Positions 40,005 to 46,796 of a DNA stretch of 64,000 bases are shown piece by piece. The notes under the pieces were generated by a model. That model was not told the origin of the DNA. It saw only the letters and a list, made by a program, of their open reading frames with translations, and searched no databases. The DNA comes from Streptomyces tendae (GTDB lineage Bacteria; Actinomycetota; Actinomycetes; Streptomycetales; Streptomycetaceae). How positions within the stretch are numbered: the stretch's first letter is position 1; each line of letters begins with the position of its first letter. The stretch spans positions 6,448,001-6,512,000 of the forward strand of contig NZ_CP043959.1 in NCBI RefSeq assembly GCF_008632955.1. The letters are read 5' to 3'. The position numbers and the translations under genes were made by a program.

Positions 40005-40061
40005 CGACCATGGCCGCGCGTCCGCACGCCGTCGGGGCGTGCTGACGCGCGGCCATGGTCG
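40005..40061 (-). terminator. Strong terminator after the EamA transporter gene
   Basis: The 26-base arms at 40005-40030 and 40036-40061 pair with a single mismatch around a 5-base loop. The hairpin begins 19 bases after the EamA stop at 40080. A second small palindrome, ATGGTC-CAT-GACCAT, is at 39931-39945. The remaining bases of the 39850-40079 gap show nothing else. Confidence 0.8.
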
Positions 40062-40079
40062 GCAACCTGTCCGGGCCGG

Positions 40080-41030
40080 TCAGTGACCGGACTTCTTCAC
40101 CTTCCCCCGCCCCACCTGGGTCCGCACCGCGCCCATGCTCGCGGCGATGACCAGGGCGATGGCGGCCGCCTCCGTGGCGGCGAGGGCCTGGTCGAGGATG
40201 AGGAAGCCGGCGGTGGCCGCGAGGGCCGGTTCCAGGCTCATCATGATCGCGAAGGTCGACGCGGGCAGCCGCCGCAGCGCCAGCAGTTCGAGGGTGTACG
40301 GCAGGACGGACGACAGCACCGCGACCGCCGCGCCGAGCGCGAAGGTCGTCGGGTCGAGCAGCTTGGTGCCGGACTCCAGGACGCCCAGCGGCAGGAACAG
40401 CACCGCCGCCACCGCCATGGCGAGCGCCAGCCCGTCCGCCTGCGGGAAGCGGCGGCCGGTGCGTGCGCTGAACACGATGTACGCCGCCCACATGGCGCCC
40501 GCGGCCAGGGCGAACGCGACGCCCAGCGGGTCGAGGCCGCTGAAGCCTCCGCCGCCGAGGAGGAACACACCGGCGAGGGCCAGCGCGGCCCAGACGACGT
40601 TGACCGCGCGGCGGGAGGCCAGCACGGAGAGGATGAGCGGGCCGAGGACCTCCAGCGTGACCGCCGGGCCGAGCGGGATGCGGGCGACGGACTGGTAGAA
40701 GAGGCCGTTCATCGCCGCCATGGCGATGCCGAAGACGACGACCGTGCCCCAGTCGGTCCGCGAGTGCCCGCGCAGCCGGGGCCGGCACACCACCATCAGC
40801 ACCACCGCCGCGACCAGCAGCCTCAGGGTCACCACCCCGAGCGCCCCGGCGCGCGGCATCAGCGTCACCGCGAGCGCCCCGCCGAACTGCACCGAGATCC
40901 CGCCGGCCAGCACCAGCCCGACCGGCCCGAGGGATCCCCGGCGCCCTGTCGGGGCGCCGGCCGGCGCGGTCGCGGGGCCGTGGCCCTGCCCGGATGCGGT
41001 GGACGGGGTGGCGGCGCTGGGGGTGGTCAC
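40080..41030 (-). CDS. EamA-family (DMT) transporter
   Basis: The 316-residue protein has ten predicted membrane helices in two EamA repeats (about 35-165 and 180-310), after a disordered Pro/Ser/Ala-rich N-terminus of about 30 residues. Each repeat ends in a segment like Ala-Ser-Arg-Arg-Ala-Val-Asn or Ser-Leu-Glu-Pro-Ala-Leu-Ala. It belongs to the RhtA/YddG-like exporters of amino acids or metabolites. The substrate is unknown. GTG 41030 has GGAAGG upstream. A palindrome at 41113-41130 lies about 85 bases upstream. Confidence 0.87.
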   Translation of the reverse strand: MTTPSAATPSTASGQGHGPATAPAGAPTGRRGSLGPVGLVLAGGISVQFGGALAVTLMPRAGALGVVTLRLLVAAVVLMVVCRPRLRGHSRTDWGTVVVFGIAMAAMNGLFYQSVARIPLGPAVTLEVLGPLILSVLASRRAVNVVWAALALAGVFLLGGGGFSGLDPLGVAFALAAGAMWAAYIVFSARTGRRFPQADGLALAMAVAAVLFLPLGVLESGTKLLDPTTFALGAAVAVLSSVLPYTLELLALRRLPASTFAIMMSLEPALAATAGFLILDQALAATEAAAIALVIAASMGAVRTQVGRGKVKKSGH

Positions 41031-41112
41031 GGTGCCTTCCAGGGACGTAGGAGCCGTACGGGACGGAGGCGGATGCACGACTGCACCGAGTGTGCACCCT
41101 GATGGACTCGCC

Positions 41113-41163
41113 AGTCCAGCGTATTGGACTACGTCAGGACCGTGCGACGTGTACATACCTGAC
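41113..41163. promoter_or_regulatory. Two palindromes between the EamA and Nudix genes
   Basis: AGTCCA-N6-TGGACT at 41113-41130 and CGTCAGG (41132-41138) with CCTGACG (41157-41163) lie in the divergent control region of the EamA transporter and the Nudix gene. Both could be repressor sites. No regulator gene is adjacent. Confidence 0.35.
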
Positions 41164-41235
41164 GATGCGGCCCGCGTCCCGTCCGGGTCAACTCCGTCCA
41201 CGGGCCGGACGTCCTACCCGGTAGCGTTCCCCCTG

Positions 41236-41727
41236 GTGACGCCCGTGTCCGTTCCCCCACACAGCCGAGGCCCCGTGCGACGACTCCTGGTCCGTGTCTG
41301 GCGACTCCTCCGCCCGCTGCAGAGCCGCATCATGTGGCTGCTGCACGCCAAGTTCGTGGTCGGCGTGACGGGTGTGGTGCGCGACGACGAGGGGCGGGTG
41401 CTGCTGCTCCGTCACCGGATGTGGCCGCCCGGCCGCCAGTGGGGCCTGCCGAGCGGCTTCGCCCGCAAGGGCGAGGACTTCCGGGCGACCGTGGTGCGCG
41501 AGGTCAAGGAGGAGACCGGCCTCGACGTGGAGGTCGGCCGCCTGGTCATGCTGAACAGCGGCCTGCGCACCCGCATGGAGGTGGCCTTCGAGGCCCGCCT
41601 GCTGGGCGGCGAGATGCGCCTGGACCCCCTCGAGATCCTGGAGGGCCGCTGGTGCGCACCGGACGCCCTCCCCGAAGGCGTCCAACCGGTGTGCCACCCC
41701 CTGGTCCGGGGCGAGACGACCCCCTGA
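41236..41727 (+). CDS. Nudix hydrolase
   Basis: The 163-residue protein has a full Nudix box at about 77-99: Gly-Phe-Ala-Arg-Lys-Gly-Glu...Arg-Glu-Val-Lys-Glu-Glu-Thr-Gly-Leu (G-x5-E-x7-R-E-U-x-E-E-x-G-U). Around it are Leu-Leu-Arg-His-Arg-Met-Trp-Pro-Pro-Gly-Arg-Gln-Trp-Gly-Leu-Pro-Ser. The first 35 residues are basic and may form an amphipathic helix. Nudix enzymes hydrolyse nucleoside diphosphates linked to another moiety; the substrate cannot be told. GTG 41236 is eight bases after TAGCGT (41222-41227), so probably leaderless. Confidence 0.9.
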   Translation: MTPVSVPPHSRGPVRRLLVRVWRLLRPLQSRIMWLLHAKFVVGVTGVVRDDEGRVLLLRHRMWPPGRQWGLPSGFARKGEDFRATVVREVKEETGLDVEVGRLVMLNSGLRTRMEVAFEARLLGGEMRLDPLEILEGRWCAPDALPEGVQPVCHPLVRGETTP

Positions 41728-41874
41728 CCACCCACCCGACCACCCAGGCATGCGGCGCTCTTAACACCTGCGGCCCCCGACATCTCCAACGACCCATACC
41801 GGGTGGGCTTGCCGGGACTGTCGCGTCGCTCGGGCGGGTAGAGCTGCACCGGATGCGCGACGGGCCGGGGGTGG

Positions 41875-43149
41875 ATGCGCGTGGACGCGGAACTGTGGCT
41901 GGGTCTGCTGGGCTCACTGATCGGGGCGGGCGGTGTGTATTTCGCGTGGCGAGCACTGGATCGAACCGTCGTCGAGGAGTCCCGGGATGCCTTCGTGAAG
42001 CAGCGGGCGGATCTTTCTCACCGCTACGGTCAGCTGTGTGAGACGGCCGCTGACATGCAGCTTCTCTCCCGCCCATCTCTGCAGCGGATCGGCGGGAGCT
42101 CCTTGCTCTGGGAACCGGCCATGCGCCCGCCGGCCCCTGTTCCCTTGTCGGCGGTGAGAGTGGCATGGTCGGATACGCCGCCGCCCGTCAATCACCCCCT
42201 GCTCCAGGCGGCACGGCGCTGTCTGCCGAAGGAGACCAAAGCACGCCGATACGAGCGTTACTCCGGCGCCCTGGGGGCGCTGGCACGCCCAGCCCTGTAC
42301 GAGAACCGGCCCTCGTTCCGCCTCGTGGAAGCCGACTGGGCCAGCCCACAAGGTCCTCGCCTGGTGTTCGGCACAGGTCACTACTTCGACCTCGTCGATC
42401 AGAACGAGGCCCTCGCCCATGAGCTCGCGGTGGCAGCGAGCCGGGCACCCGCATCAAGGCCGCACTGGAAGGCGCTGCCCCTGCGCGGACTCCTGGCCCG
42501 TGACCCGTTGTCCCTCACGAGACGTGTCGTCCTGCCCTCGGTCGGCACACTGACCCTGCGCCGTACGCCCGACGGGCAGGGCACGTTCTTCCTGCTTCTC
42601 AGAGGGGCGGACCGCGTCGCCACGGGCGGGGAGACATACGGCCCCCTGCCCGCAGGCATGGTCCAGCCGGCTTCCCTCTCTCCACTGGCACACCGCCAGG
42701 ACCTGGATCTGTGGCGCACCGTGATGCGGGAGTACAACGAAGAGCTGCTGGGAGCGCCCGAGGCGCGAGGGGACTCGGGCACCGAAGTGGACTACGACCA
42801 GCCCCCTTACAGTTCGCTCAACGCCGCCGTGACTGACGGCACGCTACGGCTCTGGTGCATGGGAATGGCGCTGGAGCCCTTGCACCTCGCTGTGTGCATT
42901 TTGACCGTGGCGGTGTTTGAGGCGGAAACGTTCGACAGGATCTTCGCCGGGGCGGTCAAGCACAATGAAGAGGGCACGGTGATCAGCGGGTCACGAACCA
43001 ACGGGATCATCAAGGGTCTGCCGCTCACCGCTGCCAGCGTCGCGGACCTTCCAGCCGACCGCATGTCGTCCCCCGCAGCCGGTCTGTTACAACTTGCCCT
43101 GCAACACCGGGACTTCCTACTGGCCGACCCGGAGCGCCACGAGGCGTGA
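41875..43149 (+). CDS. Membrane-anchored protein with a degenerate Nudix-like C-terminal domain
   Basis: The 424-residue protein starts with one membrane helix (about residues 6-26: Leu-Trp-Leu-Gly-Leu-Leu-Gly-Ser-Leu-Ile-Gly-Ala) followed by a helical region (30-70). The C-terminal 210 residues resemble, from memory, the part that follows an XRE helix-turn-helix in a Streptomyces regulator family: Asp-Leu-Trp-Arg-Thr-Val-Met-Arg-Glu-Tyr-Asn-Glu-Glu-Leu-Leu-Gly, then a Tyr-Asp segment and Asn-Glu-Glu-Gly. The Arg-Glu-x-x-Glu-Glu core is Nudix-box-like but its spacing is off. Here the DNA-binding head is replaced by a membrane anchor. Codon use is less GC-biased than its neighbours, hinting at acquisition. 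The function is unknown. Confidence 0.75.
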   Translation: MRVDAELWLGLLGSLIGAGGVYFAWRALDRTVVEESRDAFVKQRADLSHRYGQLCETAADMQLLSRPSLQRIGGSSLLWEPAMRPPAPVPLSAVRVAWSDTPPPVNHPLLQAARRCLPKETKARRYERYSGALGALARPALYENRPSFRLVEADWASPQGPRLVFGTGHYFDLVDQNEALAHELAVAASRAPASRPHWKALPLRGLLARDPLSLTRRVVLPSVGTLTLRRTPDGQGTFFLLLRGADRVATGGETYGPLPAGMVQPASLSPLAHRQDLDLWRTVMREYNEELLGAPEARGDSGTEVDYDQPPYSSLNAAVTDGTLRLWCMGMALEPLHLAVCILTVAVFEAETFDRIFAGAVKHNEEGTVISGSRTNGIIKGLPLTAASVADLPADRMSSPAAGLLQLALQHRDFLLADPERHEA

Positions 43150-43193
43150 GCACGCTCCCGCCGGCACAGCACAGGGCTTGTTAGGGTGCCGCG

Positions 43194-43619
43194 ATGGCAG
43201 CGATCAGGCAGGTTCAGATCACCTTCGACTGCGCGGAGCCCGAGCGGCTGGCGCGGTTCTGGTGCGAGGTGCTGGGGTACGTCGTCACGGCGCCCGAGGG
43301 GTTCGCCTCGTGGGACGACTTCAACCGGGTCCGGTTCCCCGAGGGGGACGGGGCGTGGTGCGCGTGCGGCGATCCCACCGGCGCCGGGCCGCGGCTGTTC
43401 TTCCAGCGGGTGCCCGAGGGGAAGGTCGTCAAGAACCGGGTGCATCTCGACGTGCGGGTCGGCTCCGGGCTGTCCGGCGAGGAGCGGCTGGCCGCGCTGG
43501 AGGCCGAGTGCGCCCGGCTGCTGCCGCTCGGCGCGGTCCGCGAGCGGCTGCTGTACGACGGCACCGACTCGTGCATCGTGATGCGGGACATCGAGGACAA
43601 CGAGTTCTGCCTCGACTGA
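43194..43619 (+). CDS. VOC-family (glyoxalase-like) protein
   Basis: The 141-residue protein has two beta-alpha-beta-beta-beta units: Val-Gln-Ile-Thr-Phe-Asp-Cys-Ala-Glu-Pro-Glu-Arg-Leu-Ala-Arg-Phe-Trp at the start and Asn-Arg-Val-His-Leu-Asp-Val-Arg-Val at about 80-88, ending in Met-Arg-Asp-Ile-Glu-Asp-Asn-Glu-Phe-Cys. His and Glu in these strands could bind metal, but members also serve as resistance or binding proteins. ATG 43194 is six bases after TAGGGT (43182-43187), probably leaderless. Confidence 0.85.
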   Translation: MAAIRQVQITFDCAEPERLARFWCEVLGYVVTAPEGFASWDDFNRVRFPEGDGAWCACGDPTGAGPRLFFQRVPEGKVVKNRVHLDVRVGSGLSGEERLAALEAECARLLPLGAVRERLLYDGTDSCIVMRDIEDNEFCLD

Positions 43620-43628
43620 GGACCGGCG

Positions 43629-46505
43629 TCATCCCTCCTCGTCCAGCGCCGCCGCGAGGATCTCCGCCAGGTGGTGTCCCCGGACGCCCGCCAGCTGCTC
43701 CAGCTGGGTGCGGCAGGAGAAGCCGTCCGCCAGGACCACCGCCTCGTCCGGCGCCTCCCGCACCGACGGCAGCAGCTGTTCCTCCGCGCAGGCACGGGAG
43801 ACGTCGTAATGGCCCTTCTCGAAGCCGAAGTTGCCCGCCAGGCCGCAGCAGCCTCCGCTCAGCTCCCCGGTGAGACCGGCCGCCTCCCGCAGTCCGCGGT
43901 CGGGGCCGTCGCCCAGGACCGCGTGCTGGTGGCAGTGGGTCTGGCCGGTGACCGGACGGTTCAGTGCGGGCGGGCGCCAGTCGGGGGCGTGCCGCTCCAG
44001 CACCTCCGCGAACGTCAGGACGCGGGAGGCGAGTCGCGCCGCGCGCGGGTCGTCATGGAGGAGTTCCGGGGCGTCCGTGCGCAGGGCGGCCGCACAGCTC
44101 GGTTCCAGCACCACCAGCGGCGCGTCCGTGGCCAGCACCGGTTCCAGCAGGTCGAGGGTGCGCCGCAGCACCGTACGGGCGCGGTCCAGCTGGCCGGTGG
44201 AGAGGTAGGTCAGCCCGCAGCAGACCCGGCCGCGCCGCGCCGTGAGCAGGGACAGCGCCGAACGTGACCGCGCGTCGCCCACCCGTCCGCCGGACGCCGG
44301 CCGCAGCGTCGGCGGCAGCGCCACCCGCAGTCCCGCCGCCTCCAGCACCCGCACGGCCGCCCGTCCCACCGACGGCGACAGGTGCTCGGTGAAGGTGTCC
44401 GGCCAGAGCACCACCAGCGGGCCACCGCCCGCGGCAGGCGTCCGCCTCCTCCGCCACCACCGGCTGAAAGGCTCCGTCGCCAGAGACGGGATCTCCCGCT
44501 CCCCCGCGATCCCCGCCACCCGCTTGACCAGCCGCGCGAGCGGCCGCACCGAGGCGAGCGCGTTCGCCACCCCCGCCGTCCGGGTCCGGGCGGCCCAGGA
44601 CAGCCACACCGGCAGCCACCCCATCGCGTAGTGGGCGGCGGGACGGCGGCGGCCCGCGTAGTGGTGGTGCAGGAACTCCGCCTTGTAGGTGGCCATGTCG
44701 ACGCCGACCGGGCAGTCGGAGCGGCAGCCCTTGCAGGACAGGCACAGGTCGAGGGCGTCCCGTACCTCGGTGGAGCGCCAGCCGTCGGTCACCACCTCGC
44801 CCGCGAGCATCTCGTGCAGCAGGCGGGCGCGTCCGCGCGTGGAGTGCTCCTCCTCGCCCGTCGCCCGGAACGACGGGCACATCACCGCGGACCCGGCCAC
44901 CGACGTCGTACGGCACTTGGCGACGCCCACACAGCGCCGCACGGCGGCCGAGAAGTCGCCGGCGTCGGCGGGGTAGCCGAAGGCGACGTCGACCGGTTCG
45001 CGCGGCAGGACGGAGAAGCGGAGGTTCGCGTCGAGGGGGGCGGGGCGGACCAGCATGCCGGGGTTGAGCAGGTCGTCCGGGTCCCAGAGGGCCTTCACCC
45101 GCTCGAAGAGGGCGACCGTCCGCGCGCCGTACATGCGGGGCAGCAGCTCGGCGCGGGCCTGGCCGTCGCCGTGCTCGCCGGAGAGCGAGCCGCCGTGGGC
45201 GACGATCAGGTCGGCCAGCTCCTCCGAGAAGCGCCGGAAGCGGGCGACGCCCGGCCCGGTCAGCAGGTCGAAGTCGATGCGGACGTGGATGCAGCCGTCC
45301 CCGAAGTGCCCGTAGGGGGTGCCCCGCAGGCCGTGCTCGGCCAGCAGCGCCCGGAAGTCCCGCAGGTACGCGCCGAGCCGGGCGGGCGGCACCGCGCAGT
45401 CCTCCCAGCCGGGCCAGGCCTCACTCCTGTCCGGCATGCGGGTCGCCGTCCCGCTCGCGTCCTCCCGGATGCGCCACAGGGTGCGCTGCCGGGCCGGGTC
45501 GGTGACCACCAGCGCGTCCACGACGTCCGCCGCCCGCACGACCGCCTCGGCGGCGGCGCGGGCCTCCGCCTCCGTGTCCCCGCCCGTCTCCACGAACAGC
45601 CAGGCCGCCCCGCGCGGCAGGTCCGCGCCGGCCGGCACCAGGTCGGCCGCCATGCCCTCCACCGTCAGCGGCCGGTACGGCAGCAGCCCGGCCGCCGCCT
45701 GCGCGGCCCCGCTCTCGTCCGCGTACGCCAGCACGGCGAGCGCCTGCGCGCGGGGCGCCCGTACGAGGGTGACCTCGGCCTCCGTGAGCACGGCCAGGGT
45801 GCCCTCGGAGCCGCAGAGGGAGCGGGCGACGTCGGCGCCGTGCTCGGGCAGCAGGGCGTCCACCGCGTACCCGGAGATGCGGCGGGGCAGGTCGGGGAAC
45901 CCCGTGCGCAGGCGGGCGAGTTCGCCGTCGACCAGGGCACGCAGGCCCGGCGGCGCCCCCGCCCAGCCGGGTCCCGGGCGCAGCCGCTCCCCGCGTGCGG
46001 TGACCACGGAGAGGGTGCGCAGGTTGTCGGCCGTGGTGCCCCAGGCGACCGAGTGCGCGCCGCAGGAGTTGTTGCCGATCATGCCGCCGAGGGTGCAGCG
46101 GCCGTGGGTCGACGGGTCGGGGCCGAAGCGGAGGCCGTACGGGGCGGCGGCCTCCTGGAGGCGGTCGAGGACCAGCCCGGGTTGGACCACGGCGGTCCCC
46201 GCGTCCGGATCGAGGGACAGCAGGCGGTTCATGTGGCGTGTGAAGTCGAGCACGACGCCGGTGCCGGTCGCCTGCCCCGCGATCGACGTCCCGCCCCCGC
46301 GCGGCACGACGGGCACGCCGTGCTCCCGGCACACCGACAGCACCGCCGCCACGTCGTCGGCGTCCCGGGGCGCCACCACGCCGAGCGGAACCCTCCGGTA
46401 GTTGGAGGCGTCCATCGTGGTCAGCGCCCGCGCGGTGACCCCGAGGTCGACCTCGCCGCGCACCGCCGCCCGCAGCGCCGCCGACAGGTCCCGGTGATCC
46501 GTCAT
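43629..46505 (-). CDS. FAD-linked oxidase/Fe-S D-2-hydroxyacid dehydrogenase
   Basis: The 958-residue fused dehydrogenase has an FAD-binding PCMH domain (about 40-270; Val-Pro-Arg-Gly-Gly-Gly-Thr-Ser-Ile-Ala-Gly, Gly-Asn-Asn-Ser-Cys-Gly), FAD-oxidase C-terminal domain (280-520; Gly-His-Phe-Gly-Asp-Gly-Cys-Ile-His, Gly-Glu-His-Gly-Asp-Gly), two 4Fe-4S binding segments (Cys around 545-570 and Cys-Leu-Ser-Cys-Lys-Gly-Cys-Arg-Ser-Asp-Cys-Pro at about 610-621), and two CCG domains (Cys-Cys-Gly and Gly-Gly-Cys-Cys-Gly). It is D-lactate/glycolate/D-2-hydroxyglutarate dehydrogenase-like, passing electrons to the quinone pool. ATG 46505. A GntR-type palindrome (46586-46596) lies upstream. Confidence 0.92.
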   Translation of the reverse strand: MTDHRDLSAALRAAVRGEVDLGVTARALTTMDASNYRRVPLGVVAPRDADDVAAVLSVCREHGVPVVPRGGGTSIAGQATGTGVVLDFTRHMNRLLSLDPDAGTAVVQPGLVLDRLQEAAAPYGLRFGPDPSTHGRCTLGGMIGNNSCGAHSVAWGTTADNLRTLSVVTARGERLRPGPGWAGAPPGLRALVDGELARLRTGFPDLPRRISGYAVDALLPEHGADVARSLCGSEGTLAVLTEAEVTLVRAPRAQALAVLAYADESGAAQAAAGLLPYRPLTVEGMAADLVPAGADLPRGAAWLFVETGGDTEAEARAAAEAVVRAADVVDALVVTDPARQRTLWRIREDASGTATRMPDRSEAWPGWEDCAVPPARLGAYLRDFRALLAEHGLRGTPYGHFGDGCIHVRIDFDLLTGPGVARFRRFSEELADLIVAHGGSLSGEHGDGQARAELLPRMYGARTVALFERVKALWDPDDLLNPGMLVRPAPLDANLRFSVLPREPVDVAFGYPADAGDFSAAVRRCVGVAKCRTTSVAGSAVMCPSFRATGEEEHSTRGRARLLHEMLAGEVVTDGWRSTEVRDALDLCLSCKGCRSDCPVGVDMATYKAEFLHHHYAGRRRPAAHYAMGWLPVWLSWAARTRTAGVANALASVRPLARLVKRVAGIAGEREIPSLATEPFSRWWRRRRTPAAGGGPLVVLWPDTFTEHLSPSVGRAAVRVLEAAGLRVALPPTLRPASGGRVGDARSRSALSLLTARRGRVCCGLTYLSTGQLDRARTVLRRTLDLLEPVLATDAPLVVLEPSCAAALRTDAPELLHDDPRAARLASRVLTFAEVLERHAPDWRPPALNRPVTGQTHCHQHAVLGDGPDRGLREAAGLTGELSGGCCGLAGNFGFEKGHYDVSRACAEEQLLPSVREAPDEAVVLADGFSCRTQLEQLAGVRGHHLAEILAAALDEEG

Positions 46506-46585
46506 GCCTTCAGGATGCCCCCGCCGGAGCGCGGCACGGACGTCGGCACACCACCCCGGAGCATGTCCGGAACGCCCCACCGTGA

Positions 46586-46596
46586 TGGTTTAACCA
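46586..46596. promoter_or_regulatory. GntR/FadR-type operator TGGTT-T-AACCA
   Basis: An 11-base palindrome TGGTTTAACCA matches the FadR-subfamily pattern TGGT-N3-ACCA. It lies about 80 bases upstream of the D-2-hydroxyacid dehydrogenase start, where a LldR-like repressor would act. No GntR gene is in the window. Confidence 0.45.
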
Positions 46597-46638
46597 AAAA
46601 CGGAAGCAGAATCTTCCCAAGCCGATCACGAACTCCCA

Positions 46639-46644
46639 TATAGT
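46639..46644 (+). promoter_or_regulatory. -10 box upstream of the conservon
   Basis: TATAGT is an unusually AT-rich -10 for this genome and lies about 150 bases upstream of cvnA. An inverted repeat GGAAG-N6-CTTCC (46602-46617) is close to its -35 position. This implies a long leader before cvnA. Confidence 0.4.
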
Positions 46645-46796
46645 GACCGCGAGTTGCGCGCAGTTGTCGGACCTCGTTCGCAAAGCGACCCCTGCATCAG
46701 GTCCGGCGTCGTCCCGTGGAACCCGCCGAGGGCCGCGCAGCCACGACGGTGCACGCCCGCGGACCCGACCGAGGACCCGACCGAGGACCCTGATTG

